A DNA stretch of 64,000 bases from Ascaphus truei (lineage: Eukaryota > Chordata > Amphibia > Anura > Ascaphidae): the NCBI GenBank assembly GCA_036426205.1, contig CM071568.1, positions 117,512,091 through 117,576,090 of the forward strand, read 5' to 3'. Below the pieces are notes generated by a model. That model was not told the DNA's origin. It did not search any database and saw nothing but the letters and a program-made list of their open reading frames with translations. Below are positions 11,345-25,100 of this stretch, piece by piece. Made by a program: the position numbers and the translations under genes. The first letter of the stretch is position 1. Each line of letters opens with the position of its first letter.

Positions 11345-13080
11345 TGACTTGCACGAACTGAAGTGGCCATTATGTTAGGCACACAATCAGGATTTTGACA
11401 GATTTATAACAGAAGCACCATATGGTTGCCATCTTAGGTAAGAATGTAGAATTATACATTGTCACATGCTTTACATATGAAAAAGTAGTATTGCTGATTG
11501 AAGATGCATTTATGTTTAAATCCTTGGACCTTGACAGACATACCCAGCAAGTCGTAACCAACAGTGCTTTCCAAACCACCTCTGGATATTCTGGTGCAGT
11601 TTGTGGTTCTTACTGATAACACAATTAGCATGTCCAAATTAGGCCTCAATATACCTTCAATTTAAGTTGCCAACTGCCACAAATTTTGCAGGATTTTGGT
11701 GAACTGTAAAATCCAAAAGTTGGAGACCGTTTCAATTCCTTAGGTTAGCAGTGGGGGCTGGGTGGGCTGGACATGCAGAGTAAGGTATGTAAACTAAGAG
11801 TTTTTTTGCAACAAATAGACTGTTTCCCTGTGGACATAACCAATAATCATAAGTCTACCATCCTTGTTTGAAAAGTTGCCATCCATTACCTGGGAGGACA
11901 CTGCAATATACCTTCCCAGATCTATGTATGTTTCGTTCATCCTGAACATGTCCTGCTTCTCTTAAAAAAAAAAAATGCTTTCCTTATTGTAAAATTTTTT
12001 TTTTAGGTTACCATGGTGTCATTTGGACTGCAATAAACCTATGGGGAGAACTTAATTCTAACCTCTGGGACACGTAATATTTCAAACGCTTGTATCTACT
12101 GAACAAAGCATCCTATTGTAAAAATAAAGACAGCTTTGGAAGGGGGAAGGGGAACTCCCTTAAAGCAAGTAATAAATAAAATGCAGAAGAAATTGGTGAT
12201 CAGCAAGGACTGTTGCTGTTAGTGGTTTAAGTATGGAAATTGAGAGAGTTATGAGTTCTAAACTTTGACTCGGTCCTCCTCCTGGTTTTGTGATTAAATT
12301 ACAAATCATATTGATAAGATAATGGGAACAGGAAAAGCATTGAGATATTATGCGTGATGTAGTTATAGAATGAAAGCTGGGATGTCTCACACACCTTTAC
12401 CAATGCCTTCTACACTGAAGAATACCACCTAGTACATTGCTATGACATTTTCAAAATTGTGTGTAGTTTAAATGCATTTTGTCGTTTGTGTCTAATGTAG
12501 CATGAGGTTTTACGGGCACAATGTCACTATCATTGTACAGAAGCTGAGAAAAGTAACATTTCGGAGTTTCAATGCAGTGACTTGTTCATTGTAAGTTTCA
12601 GATTCTGAAGGATAAAAACACTGGCGCTATAAACAAATTGAATTTCAGAAGTGCTGCTCTTTTGATCTTCATACGTTGACCTTACCAAAGCGGTTAGTTA
12701 ATAACTTCTTGTGAGATTGTGTACAATAACTTGGTTTTTCTCATGATTTCACAATCATTGTCAGGAGTTTGTTTTTTTTACCCTTCAAAATGACAGACGT
12801 ATAGCCTGTGTCCCCCTGGTCCCGTTTGTCCCCTTACCTTTCAAAAGGCAGCAGAGGCTGGGGAGAGTGCGGGGAGGATGCGCAGTAGCAAACGGCGGCC
12901 ATTTATAGTATAGCACAGCAGGGGAACTACAAGTCCCAGCAGCCTCAGGGGGTGCAGACCACATGTTGCCAGGCAACCAATAGGGCTGAGAGATGCATGG
13001 CAGTTAGAATTCTGACAGTTAGGGGGACTGGAGCCAGGACAGAGAAAGGGAAGGTAGGGTCTTGGTGTTGGTGGCATCCA
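11345..13080. other. non-coding, no gene recognised
   Basis: AT-rich. The open frames at 11370-11649 and 12160-12390 overlap on opposite strands and have no domain. Nothing else was supported. Confidence 0.45.
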
Positions 13081-13711
13081 GACTACGCCAGATTAACCCT
13101 TTAGGTCCAAGATAGGCCCCACTCACCTAATTAGTTTGTGGCTGCTACAGGGAAACCCCTAGCTAGGGTAATTTCCCCTGCAGCTGTATACAGTTAATGT
13201 ATAGTGACATTTGAAGACGCCGCAAAGCGATTTACGGACTGTGTGCTGGGGCAGGACCACGACCGCACTATCATAGACTATCAAAGGTGAGACCCTCCTA
13301 CCGGAGTTCACACCACGCAGAGGCTTCGCTGACATAGACGCCGCTGGATCAGTGGATCCCTTTTGCTTTTCGGCCATACCCGGGTGCTGGAGCACCTGGG
13401 CAGGTACCTCACAACATCCACTTTCATTTACTGTGGGCAGCGCTGTCTCACACATTGGATGGGTTGGCTCTTGTGGACAACAGGGAGGTTGGATGCCCAG
13501 GGGCCCCTCTGAACTTTGGGGAAATCTCATCAGGGGTGGACACTACGGTTGGAGGGTATGGAGGGGCTACGGCCCTGCGAGGCCTATATTTTATGTGGAT
13601 TAATGATATATCTAGTTCTACCTGTGTTCAGTAAACTGTTATTAAACATTGGGTCCCATTGCATTGGGTCCTGTGAAGGCATTATCTAGCGCGGTCAGGA
13701 TCCCTCACAGG
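13080..13711 (+). mobile_element. LTR-like block followed by primer-binding-site-like motif
   Basis: A GC-balanced block ends in ggatccctcacagg, followed at 13712 by tggaggcgctgacacc, a TGG-starting primer-binding-site-like sequence. The downstream 100 bp (ctcccagcagcggaggttca, cctcctgtgagcc.caggtaa) is nearly the same as 51560-51640 after an equivalent motif. A shared cctgcgaggcctaata motif lies upstream in both. No gag or pol follows, so this is a solo or truncated LTR retroelement end. Family not resolved. Confidence 0.55.
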
Positions 13712-14169
13712 TGGAGGCGCTGACACCAGACGGTTCAGGTACACCCAGGGCTCCCAGCAGCGGAGGTTCAGGCCTCCTGTGAGCCGCAGGTAAAGCACGA
13801 CACACACTCAGTAGCCGCCACATTTCCCATAGCGCTACAGAAGCATAATCTATTGTTTTTTGTGTTTTAATATAATGTTAGATTTATTGTAGTTTGGAGA
13901 TCAAAAGAGTATAAATGTGTTGTACGTTGTGCTCCCAGCTCTGGTTCCCCTGTCTGCTGGCAAAACATTTAGCCAATAGAAAGCGGCATTATCATCTCCT
14001 GATGACAACGTAACAGCTCTGGGGGACCCCCCAATTCAGGTAAGTTAATTCCCCCCCAAAACAAGACGCGTATGTGAGATTGCTACTTTAAAGGAAATGT
14101 GAAATCAAAATGTTAACCTGTGTTCCACCCTTGTTTACAGTTATGACCAACATATTTAAAATGATTCAC

Positions 14170-14520
14170 CACTGCTTCATCAAGTACCTAATATGTTTTC
14201 CTTAGTTAAGGCAATATCCTGCATGTGTGTTTTTTTTTAATAAATCAGTTCTGTAGTAAGAAAAAATACTTTTAGCATTTTCTGTTTAAAAAAACAACAA
14301 CTTTGAAAGACCAATGTTCTTGTATTCTATTTTAACAAGCATGCTTGTTCCTATAGCAACGATTTTCATTCCCCATATTTAAAGATGTCGCCAAACTTTG
14401 CCGATCAATAGACGGAGAACGAATTGACCGGCAGCTATGCAGTTCTTTAGGTAATTAGAGATTGCCCACATGAAACTATTGAAGTAAAAAAATAAATAAA
14501 AAAAAAATTAAAAAAAGAGA
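14170..14520 (+). repeat. interspersed repeat, family B copy 1
   Basis: It shares caatatcctgcatgtgtgtt, ataaatcagttctgta and caactttgaaagac with 39505-39625. The shared aaatcagttctgtagta core also links it to family A. Non-coding. Confidence 0.65.
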
Positions 14521-14524
14521 CTGA

Positions 14525-16300
14525 ACTGCAGTTTTAATATATGTTTGGAAGGATGTCTCTGTACATATCCTTCAAGCATTCTTTGATCAACTTTACCAAT
14601 AAATTAAGATATTTAAAATCTCTTTCCTTACCTAATACCTTTGTAGTGAACCTTATAGTGGGGGATTTTTTTTGCCTCTATTCTGCCTTTGTATATACTA
14701 TAGTCTTCATAACTGGAGACTGGAACCTGGACTGAGCTGATGGCCTGTACAGGACATTGGTATCTTTATTATCTCAGTTATATTGACCAGATCTGTGTCC
14801 TTGTATCATTATCAGTACCAGATCACCTAATACTGTACTAGGATCATGTGACCACCATGCATACTTATGTTCATCTTAACACTGAGTCATAATTGCAACA
14901 CAACTCCTCAAGCTTGCATAAATCCTTCCTCATTTAAAAGCAGCACTCCCACCTGTTTAAAACCAGACCAAAGGGGAAGGAGGGAGTAAAATAAGGAATT
15001 GCTACTTTAAACCATGGTTAACATTTTAAATTAAGCATTTGAGCAAATATAGTACTGTACTTGGAAACACTTCCTCTGTATACAGTACTTTTCTCTAGCA
15101 GCACACAGTAATATGTCAATGTTGCATTTTTTTTAACGTACAGTTATAAGAGTTAAGTTAAAATTACATTTTAATAAAACAACCAATAGCAAGTTTTTTT
15201 TAAATGACCCAGACTCAGGCTTTGGTTCTCTTTTATGTGTATTTGTGGTGCTCTTATCCCTCTATTCAGGGGTACCATTTACATTAAAACATGTATGTTT
15301 AAATTGCATTTACTTGGCACTTTTTAGACACAACAGCAGTTTAAAATTTGGTCAAATATCCAGTAAAACCCATTGAGTGCCCCCATCACATTCTCAGTGG
15401 CCATTACACTGTCCTGGGAATGTCAGTGGCATGTATACTCATGGTGAACCTGATCTAAACAGGACCCTCCTCCTGCGTTCGCATAATAGGGGGCAGGTAA
15501 CAACAATGTGATCACCCAAGCGATCACATGGTCACTTACCCAAAGAACCATGGCACCTCCACAACACAAAGGGTTAAAATTGCCACTATTGGGATATTTT
15601 AAAATGTATTTTATTACTTACCGCCCGTGATGTTGGTAAGTTTACTCTGTTACATCTACACAACCTTTAACTGACATTTAATAAATTATTGCATCGACTT
15701 CTATTAATATAAACTGATGTTTACATTTTATGGTTTAAAAATCCAGAAGCCTCTCTACCTCTATTAAAAATGAGACCCCCCTCCAAATAATGCTTTCTGT
15801 CTCGATCTAAAATCTCCTTGCATTTCTGTATTTTTTGTTGAATGTCTATAATTGTCAAATTCTAAACACAAATGTAGGGCTTTACAAAATACATAATACT
15901 TTTACCATAAAATGTCCTCACAATAGAAAACTGCATACATATTTCTAAGGAAATTAATGGATTATGATAAAAGTAAAGTAGAGTAAATAAAGCATACAGT
16001 ATGTATTATTGCACTATAAAAAGGTATCTGGGGGAAGGATTCCTTTCCCAACGTAGCGCATGTAATGACAAAAATACCTTTAAAAAAGCACTCTCTTTAA
16101 TTGGGATCTTATTTCCACTGATTTATTACAAAAATGGCTGAATAGATATATGCTATTCCCCACAGTACTAGATTACACGCATATGGCTTTTGCTGAACTA
16201 TGGCGCATGTAGGTTTTTTATCAAACAGAAAAAAATGTCTACAGATACTTATTAAAGTTGTGCCATTCTTACACATACACATTTCTGATTTGAGCACTGA
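14525..16300. other. non-coding, no gene recognised
   Basis: AT-rich. Short frames such as 14541-14735 lack any domain or homologous copy in the window. Confidence 0.45.
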
Positions 16301-16319
16301 AGCATGCGACAATGCAGTA

Positions 16320-16580
16320 CTTGGCTACAGTAGTTAACCAAGTGCCTGCGCAAGCGTTTTGAGAAGACAATAAATGTTGTCTTTTCAGACGACTGCCGCG
16401 TGACGTCAGCGTCACATGAGCTGGTTCAGCCAATGAGGGCTAACAAGCTTCGTGACGCGTCTGCCACACCCCCAAACGCCTGCCATACAATGAGCACAGA
16501 TCTCTTGTGCTACAGCAGCATGGCACGGATGGAGCTCTCACTCTTGCAAGCAAGAAGAGTGTATGAGCTCGGCCTAAGGC
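16320..16580. mobile_element. GC-rich MITE-like remnant
   Basis: It contains cgtgacgtcagcgtcacatg, gctggttcagccaatgaggg and ends gagctcggcctaagg. This resembles the interior of the Harbinger-like MITE at 20564-20879 and the block at 29350. No clean terminal inverted repeat was found. Confidence 0.35.
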
Positions 16581-16584
16581 TAAA

Positions 16585-18780
16585 AGTAGAAACAAATATA
16601 TATATTTGTAAATACATCTCTTCACTGCCAGAGGTAGCTCTAATGCTTCACTGGCCCCTTATACAGTGACTCTATTATATATTAGAGTAGTTCATAGCGT
16701 GATTTGACCTTAATAAGAGAGCACTCAGGACAACTGCTCCCCTATGTCCAGTCATTATTGTTCCACAAACCCCTTCAGTGCCCTAATGACAAACGGTGCG
16801 CACAGCAAGAGGTGCCAACCCAGTGGGCCTTATGATGTACACTGTACGTCATAGCCCTCTGCTTGTTTTTTAGGAGCGCCGGTCGCATACCCCCCCCCGT
16901 AAGGGGCAGGCACTAAAAATGTTTTGTAGTGCTAGTCATATTACTATATAAGATTTAGGGAGAGACTAAGGTAAATGGGCTATAAGGTGGGGAGGTGTCT
17001 TATGGAATAGCACCACTTAATACATTTGGGCCCAAGCCTTTTAAATAGTCTTGGAAAGTTATTTTGAACCCTTCTGTGACACTCAGGATTAGGACACCCT
17101 ATTATCACACTGCCTGTAACAGCACAGCAAGGCCACAGCAGGTGTGCAGAGGTGAAACTGCAAGGCAGGGCACATTCTGCTTCTCTACCTCACTCACATA
17201 CTGTACTTAACTACAGCTGTCTTCCTGCAACATGAAGGCGGGGTAAAAACAGAAGTTATTTTTCTTAACGCTAAAAAGTCACGCCACGATTTCAAACCGG
17301 AAGCACCACTAACCAGACAAGCTCCCGATGTGTGTGCACTTAACAAGCCACTTGTTTTTCAGCAACTTTTGCAAACGGCTGGCACGCCGCAGCTGCAAAT
17401 GCTCTGCTCTCACAGGGCACGGGAGACCCCTGGTTCCTGCATCTTATCAGATGAGCAGGGTCCCTCTCATGTTCAGATACTCAAAAAATCCCCTGTATCA
17501 TTCTGTACTGAAGGGGAATGCTGCGGAGAATGGCTGTGCTGCGGATTTAACCCAGGTCTTATAAGAATAAAAAGAAGGTGTTGCATCTGAATGGTGCTAC
17601 ATAATCCAAATTGCATTGACAAGCTAATCAGATGGATGGATTCAGCAATAAAACAGCAAGTCCCCCTCCTCCTCCTCCCTATACGTACTGGTAACCTATA
17701 CTGGCAAATGCAGGGGGTAAACAGTCAGAAAATGGAAAACTACAATAACAAATATATACATACGAGAAATAATATAGAATATTAAAAAAAAAAAAAAAGC
17801 ATGTGTGTGTGAACATAATGATGTGCGCGGTTAACGTGAAGTGAATATGCTCTGAATGCAGCTTGCTCCCCATTCCTTGGTGCTACTTGTACAATACAAT
17901 GCCAGCCACATCATGCTTTCGCCAACCTATCCCTGCTCAGTCCTCCTCCCTGCACAGTGGGATTAAAACCACACGTAACATACATTAAAATCAGGGTCTC
18001 TGTGACTGCCCTTTATTTAGGATCTGTGTGAGCGTCGCTAGATCTGCAGCTGTGCACTGATTCTCTCTATTACCCCAGCAGTAACAATTCACCCGCGTCA
18101 ACCCCCCACCCAGAGAGCCCAAGGTACATGCATAGCCAGCGACAGGAGGAGGTAGGGGAAACTAAATGCACCCACCGCATGCACATGTAGGCGCCTCCTG
18201 GGGGTCCAAGGACTGCAAATCACCAGCGGGAGAGAAAGGAGGGGCCTCACTATGTGAAGGGATACACGGGCTGATCTCAGGAGGGGTTGCACCAGCCAGG
18301 CAGGTGACAGGTTAATGGAAATTGGAGACAGGGAGATAGAAATCCTCTCGTCTGGAGCTGAACTCTGTACTACTGCAAGGCTCACCCCCCACCCCGCCCC
18401 TAGCTGAGGCTGCTCCTCCTCCTCCAGCTGTTTGCACAGGTTAGCACCAGCGGGATGTGGCCGGTGAGGGCTTCTTCCTGCACAACAGAGGTGCAGCGCC
18501 GTGTGTGATTCTGCTGCTTCTTCCGTTTGAGTGACAGCTGCAATTTCCTATGGAGATTATTGACGCCACCTGCTGGCGTTATAAGGAATGTTCTCAGTGA
18601 GCATCTGACAGATCACTGCAGCCCCCTCCCCTCACCATCATTTCAGTAGGCTTCCTTATTACAGGATTCAATTCTTCTTCCCTAAAGAAAGATCTAGCTT
18701 TTCCGTAGTTTAACTCGAGCTGCACTATACAGTTTGAGTGCTAAAAAGTAAAAAAAAAAAAAAAGTCATAAAGCTTCTCT
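16585..18780. other. non-coding, includes a GC-rich patch
   Basis: 17230-18620 is richer in G+C than its surroundings, with ccacctgctggcg at 18569 and several AG-splice-like sites. No ORF carries a recognisable domain, so no host exon is claimed. Confidence 0.4.
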
Positions 18781-18786
18781 TTCACA

Positions 18787-18900
18787 TGGAGGGCTAGATG
18801 CACCAAGCTCAGCTAAATCCAGGTTCATAATGTGGGGAAGCCGATATGCTAAGCGAAGGCGAAACGCGTAGGGTTTTTGCCACTTGGAGGACACCGTACG
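18787..18900. mobile_element. Harbinger-like left terminus
   Basis: gagggctagatgcaccaagc resembles the ends at 26238 (gggggctatgcactaagc), 41162 and 48756. The following gcgaaacgcgtagggt resembles the second half of a PLE hammerhead, but the CUGANGA strand is missing. Confidence 0.35.
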
Positions 18901-19379
18901 AATTTGCCAGCCAGACGCCTCTGGGACACCGTACTGTGGTGCGCACGCAGACACGGAAGTACCCACTTCGGCAAGGACAACGCGGGACATCTGCGGCTGA
19001 ACGCGGCGATTTCCGGGTTGCTCCAGAGTGGCTACAGTGTGCCCTTATGACACTCATTGCGCTTAAACAGACGGGGAAATATGAGTGTAACTTGTATGTT
19101 CCTTGTTCTGTATATGCATATTAAATGGTATTATGCTATATTCTCCCTATATTTTTATCTGAGGAGGATTTCAATGTGCAGTTAACACTATCTGAAAACT
19201 GCTTTTGTGGTCAACCGACAACCACAGACCAGTTGTGGGTGCTTTTATTCAGCGATTGAGCACTGCACTGGATTTTATTTGCTTATTTGCGCCTTCACTT
19301 TTTCACTAATAATGTGGTGTTACCTAAAACAGGAAGAGATGTTATGTTTCCTGAGTAACAATTTCTTCAAAGTGCAGGT

Positions 19380-19729
19380 CTCCTCAAAGACAGAGATACA
19401 AAGTAAAGCTCTACCCACAAGCTCATAATGAAGTTCTCCATTTAATGTGACAGCTAAGAACAGTGGAAAAACAACAGTTCAGGTCCCATATGGACCTTCC
19501 ATCCTGATGTAAGGTCCATTTGGGAACTGAAACATTGTTATTCTACTGTTCTTGGCTATCACAACCCCTTAATGCCTAATTTTTTTTACATCATCAGATG
19601 AAAAGTCATGGAACGGTACGAGGTGACGTGTGAGGCGAATTCACATCATTCATCCTTAACGGGTTAAATGGAGAGCTTCATTATGAACTTGTGAGTAGGG
19701 CTCTACTTTGTATCCCTATCTTAGAGGAG
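19380..19729. repeat. nested fold-back element
   Basis: Arms 19380-19444 and 19664-19729 are inverted copies of about 66 bp with roughly nine mismatches; both contain gatacaaagta and cataatgaag. Inside, 19446-19562 folds again (ctaagaacagt with actgttcttgg, and gtcccatatggacc). Non-coding. Confidence 0.8.
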
Positions 19730-19734
19730 ACCTC

Positions 19735-20190
19735 ATCAGGATCTGTGCTTCCGCAGGGAGATGGTCCTGGTGAGGAACTCCTTCTTGGTGGTGCCATCCA
19801 CTGCTGAGTAACTTCACACTCACACAGTGGAGGTATCTTTAACAAGGGCATCTTTATTTGCATGGTGGTATGGGCAAGCTGCCCCTCACAGATAACAGCT
19901 CAGCCGCTCATCTCTTTGCAGCACTTCATTAGGAAGGTCCCTTGTCCCTAATAGAGCTGCTTTCCACCTTTACTCTCAAAGAGATTCCCCAGCTTCTCTG
20001 GCTGCTGTAATCTCCTCTCCTGAGCTGCTTTGTCTCTCTCAGCTCCTCTCTTGAGCTGCTCTGTCTGTCAGCTCCTCTAACTCTGCTCAATGTGCTGCGT
20101 ATGCTCACTGACTCACAGCTAGCAGGAGACACTGCAACATTGTTGCAGACCTTCACGTGCCTCTCAGTGAACAGAGCAGCACAACAACAG
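19735..20190. other. possible LTR-like sequence, non-coding
   Basis: A minus-strand aataaagatgccc (about 19848-19860) and repetitive agctgctctgtct blocks at 20010-20070 suggest retroelement-derived DNA. No protein motif is visible. Confidence 0.3.
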
Positions 20191-20191
20191 G

Positions 20192-20324
20192 AAACTGAAC
20201 TTCTAACTTTAGGCAGTGCTGTGTCTTATATCACCCCCNNNNNNNNNNNNNNNNNNNNNNNNNNNNNNNNNNNNNNNAAACTGAACTTCTAACTTTAGGC
20301 AGTGCTGTGTCTTATATCACCCCC
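20192..20324. other. assembly gap with duplicated flanks
   Basis: 39 N at 20239-20277. The 47 bases before the gap (20192-20238) are repeated exactly straight after it (20278-20324). This is what unmerged overlapping contig ends leave behind, so the apparent duplication is probably artificial. Confidence 0.9.
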
Positions 20325-20563
20325 AGAGAACAAACCTGCTCTGTACCACTAAGTGTGGGCACATTGCATGTTGTCACTTCCTTTGGGGATATACGACACC
20401 TCACCAGGGTTTGAGGGCAAACCTCCATTGATTGTTGCTGGCAATCCTGCATACTTACCAGGGTTACTGCCAACATGAGAAAGAGATATGTACACCAATC
20501 TTACAAATGGCTACACTAGCTTCAAAACAGTCTAAGCATTGGTGTGTGTTGGTTGGTGCCTTA

Positions 20564-20879
20564 GGCCTCGGACATAGTAACTTCTCTCGTCCGGATGCGT
20601 GCGGAGGCTGAGGGAAAGCGGGTGCTTTCCCTGGCTATACTAGACGGGCCATGGGGGGTGTGCCGAGGGGAGTCACAGAGCTGGTTCGCCCTCATTGGGC
20701 GAACCGCTCACGTGACCGGCCTGTCGCGCCAAGAAATCAGTTTGAACTGATTTCTTGCGCAACATGCGCCCCCTCCCCTTCTGCGTGCACACGCATGCAC
20801 GCCGCATGAACGCAAACACTGCCTTAAGGCAGTCTGTTCACATGGCGTGTGCACGGTCTGCGGCACTATGTCCGAGGCC
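20564..20879. mobile_element. Harbinger-type MITE with TTA target duplication
   Basis: The terminal inverted repeats ggcctcggacatagt and actatgtccgaggcc are perfect. They are flanked by TTA on both sides (20561-20563 and 20880-20882). A 3-bp TTA/TAA duplication and GGCC-starting ends are hallmarks of PIF/Harbinger. The 316-bp element is GC-rich inside and encodes nothing. Confidence 0.85.
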
Positions 20880-21194
20880 TTAGGCACAGGGAAAGAAAGG
20901 GACTTTCCCTAAGTCACAAGTTGAGCTGATAAAGCAGGGTCACCTGCTTCAAAGACAATATACTAACTGCTGAATGATTTTAGGGACTGTGTATCAAAGT
21001 CCACCAGCTGTCAAAGGGGAGCAACAACACCACCAGATTTATCAAAGAAAAATATTGCCATTGGAAGCAGTAAGACCTTTCTCTTTGATGAGCCTGTAAC
21101 TTTGATTTTACCCCAGTATTGCAACAGAGAGATATTGATAAATAACTAACTTAGGCCGAGATCTGCAAAAGGGTGTTAACTTTTATTACACTTG

Positions 21195-21745
21195 TAACAT
21201 GGTAAGCCTATTCTACCTATCTTGTCCCCTGCTATGTAAGTCCCTAAAAAGTTCAGGGCATTAACTGGTTAATCAGTGGGCTTTTGTCCCCCCCTGCAGG
21301 CTCCTCTGTGATGGACAGAGGTGAGGTGGTGACTCATGGCCTGGGTAAGCCTATCAGTATAGGTCTAGACCCTGAGCCCGTCCCCTCCAAACCCTAATCA
21401 GGGGACATCCAAATTTAGTCTTGAGTCTTGCTCTGGAGAGAAAGGAGAGAGCATGGGCTGTCAGTCTCTCCCATTGCGAGGATGAGCTGGCCCACCCCAG
21501 ACGCAGGCCTGGGGAATATCAAGACTCATTGCCCCTACTATTGGTGTAGGCAACCTCTAGAAGTCTGGGACCATACAGCACTGTACAAAGAGTTGCAGTG
21601 GCTGTATACCATGCTGATAATAAAGGATACTGGTTCTACTATATTCCCCTGTCTGAGTGTCAGTCATTGGACAGGGGGGAAAAGGATGCCGTTGTGGGGG
21701 CTGATATCCGGAACACCCTGGAGCCCACAACAGCTGGAGGCGCTG
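21195..21745 (+). mobile_element. LTR-like block with primer-binding-site-like motif
   Basis: An aataaagga signal at 21617 is followed by ggctgatatccggaacaccc and at 21735 by tggaggcgctgag, the same motif as at 13712 and 51541. No retroviral protein follows. Overlapping short frames (21428-21903) have no domain. Confidence 0.45.
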
Positions 21746-21853
21746 AGTACCCGAGAAGAATTACAGTAATAGAACCCAAAAGCCTGTCCTGCTCTCAACA
21801 ACGCAGACAGCTCAAGATCTCCTGCTCCATACAGGTAGTGCACCAGACAAATA

Positions 21854-22185
21854 CAGGCATACCCCGCATTAATGTACGCAATGGGACCGGAGCATGTATG
21901 TAAAGTGAAAATGTACTTAAAGTGAAGCACTACCTTTTTTCCACTTATCGAAGCATGTAATGTACTGCAATCGTCATATACGTGCATAACTGATGTAAAT
22001 AAGGCAATTGTAACAGGCTCTATAGTCTCCCCGCTTGCGCACAGCTTCGGTACAGGTAGGGAGCCGGTATTGCTGTTCAGGACGTGCTGACAGGCGCATG
22101 CGCGAGCTGCTGTTTGCCTATTGTGCGATATGTCCTTACTCGCTAGTGTATTTAAAGTGAGTGTCCTTAAACCGGGGTATGCCTG
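21854..22185. mobile_element. Tigger-like MITE with TA target site
   Basis: It begins caggcataccccgc and ends cggggtatgcctg, perfect inverted ends flanked by TA at 21852-21853 and 22186-22187. CAGGCATACC with TA is the end type of pogo/Tigger elements. Subterminal inverted motifs (gtacttaaagtga near 21912 and tttaaagtgagtgtcctta near 22150) support one 332-bp non-autonomous unit. Confidence 0.85.
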
Positions 22186-22189
22186 TAGT

Positions 22190-25100
22190 GTAGACTATAG
22201 AAACTCCCAGAGAAGGGTTAAACAGGGCTACACACTTTTACTCCCGTTTGTATGAAAGGGAGGAACAGCATGCTAAAGCTTACCATTCTTTTGTGGATCT
22301 GGGCCTTAGGGTTATATTCAGTATAATTATTATATTCTGTTATATTATACTCGGGCATATTCAGTATATTCCGAAGTCCCCATCCAAGTCAATTGGGGTT
22401 TGCTTAGAAGTAATATTAACCCCATAGCCTTTAAATTAGTAATATTTATTTGTCTTGATCCTTATATTGTTTATTTTGCGCTGGTATCAGGAATTGTATT
22501 TTACAATGTTCCATTATTCCCAGTCCATATTAAACTAATGTAAACAATACACAATATAAAGAAGAAAGATCGTAAATGTGATATTTCTAAAATCATAACA
22601 TTTGTGCTTTTAAAAAACTCATATTTTACATCTATTAGTGCAGTAAGTCAGAGCCCATCTATCTGTCAGCGCATCATTCGTATCTATTTGTCAGATCCAG
22701 CACCTGATGTTTGGGTTTTGTAACTAATGAAGTCCAGCATTGCATATTGCACATGTTCTTGCTAGTGTGTGAGAGCAGAGCAGAATCCCCCTGTCTGTCT
22801 CCTGCACACACTGGTAGAAGCTTAGTTTAGCCTTCAGCTAAACAGAGCAGCTGGCATCTGGTGACATACTTACTACACATCAAATGAAAAGTACTGTATA
22901 ACTAATAAATATTTTTATCAGAGGGATTTTTTCACCACTCCTATTGATTGTATACATTTAAGTATAATGCAAAAATGGTGTGTTAAAAGGCCATTGTAAA
23001 AGGTTTTCACTTCTACTTTAAGCCACACAGAAGAAAGAACAAAATTGTACTAGGTCTGAAACCACATTACACAAAAGCCCCCTTGTAGTACACTCATTTG
23101 GGGAGCAGGAAGATAAATAAAGATGGGTATGACACAGTATTGCTGCACAGATCTGCCAGTTCTCACTGATTGTAAAGTCATGCTTAGAGGAGTGTGAAAC
23201 TTTCCAAAATGTATTCACAAACTTTGTTTTACAGATTTTCACCGAATCCGATTCCTGGCAAACTGGTTTGCAGCATCTACGGCTAAAAGCTTCTCCCAAA
23301 TCACACATTTTCTACCATTAGTTCACTGTTTTGCCAATGAATTTCAGTTACAATTTGCAAGTGATTTGCTAAACATTTCATCATTCAGACCCTGAAATAG
23401 GGCTTTCGCTTTTTCGCCGTTTCTCCCTCTCCCTCAAAAGTCCTTTTTCAGCATCAGCAGAGAAGTTGATTAAATCGACCGGCCATGGACACACTTGTCA
23501 ATTGCGGTTAAGCTTTAGATTAAGCTTAGCCGCAACAGTATTACCCCAAAGTCTCAGGAGGTACCTTAAGCAGGTAGCCCTCCATGTCAGTCTCTGGCAG
23601 GTTCCTGGGTCCTCTGTGTCAAGGAAATATAGGTCTCTGGGTGTCTGGATGTCTTGATCTCAGCATAGCCTTTGTGCTCAAATCAGTGTCTGTTTGCAGG
23701 CTCCTCTGCTCTTCTTCTGTCAGCCCAAATGTGAGCTAAGGAATCTCTCTCCTGTTTCTCACAGGAATTTCTCAGAGTCCTAATCAGCCAGATGGAGTCT
23801 GGTTGATTACCTGTGTGCAATTACTGTAACCAGCAAAGAATTAACCCGCTCTACCTAATATGACCAAAGGTCATGAATATAGACAGATGCAAAAGGGCAA
23901 ATGACTGAACAGTAGTAAGGAGAAATAACACCGAATGAAGCATAGACACTGTCATCCAGATAAGTCCCTCTGTAATGCACTCAGTGTCTGTAGGGAGAAA
24001 GTAACCTTATTAAGTAGCTAGTGTGCAGTGAGAAACAATAAGCTGGTCCTATCTGCATTGGAAAATGATTAATTTAAAATCCATTTATTGGTATATATTA
24101 ATATAAATTGGAACCAGACTGTAAAATGTGAATACAATATATATATATATAATTTAAAAATAATAGCACATCGTGCTTAGTCCCCATGGGGGCAATAAGA
24201 TACACAGAGTTATTAGCTGGTTAAACGGCACAATGAGTATTAATGCGTTGTGCTTTGTCCTTGTAAGGACAAATTAATCAAAACGACGGGCTGAGATAAA
24301 ATAGAAGCACAGGTCCCATTAACCTAATAAATCATTGCTGACGGATACGTCTAATATGGTCACAACGTCCACGAATAGCATGCCTATGAGTGAATATACT
24401 CAAAGTAGTTTGTTAAGAGTGTATGATAATAAACTCATAAGAGCCCGTGCGTATGCACTCACACCGCCAGATATTAGGGGAAAGGGGGTGGAGAGAGGAA
24501 AGAAAAGAGGGAAAGAAGGCCCTCAGCACTTATCTGTTCTTTCCCTGTAGGAGTGCGATCCGGTATGCCAGTGTGCCTGTATGAGTGCAGCTCGTAATGC
24601 TCCGTCGGCGTCCCAATCAAGCCTGTGTCAGTCTGCAGGCTTGATGTCATGACACCCTCTGACGTACATTTCGTTTAGCGTCTTCTTTCTCTCTCATTTT
24701 CACCAATTTAGGCTATGATAAAAACAATAGATAAAAAGGTGTCGAAGCAAAAGTGGATTGGTTCCACTATTTTTTTGCCTTAATGTGCTTATAAAGCTCT
24801 CTAATGTATTAATGTGTTGTCATTGTATGTCTGCACTGACTACAGAGATTTAACAATTTATATAATGGAGGTGTCAAAATGTATTCCTCCTTTTTTAGTC
24901 AAAGTATTACTGGATATGTTTATTTCTCTGTAAATTTGGGCTGTAGTGACGCACTGGTTTTGAGATAATTCTTTGTTAGAAGTGTAACAGTGTTTCCCCC
25001 AGCCTCTGGGAGATCCCCCTGTTACCAGGTGTATGGTGCGTGATACCTGTTGGCTCACGAGGCTGAGTGGTCTGCCGATGGTTGTGGGAACTGCAGGAAA

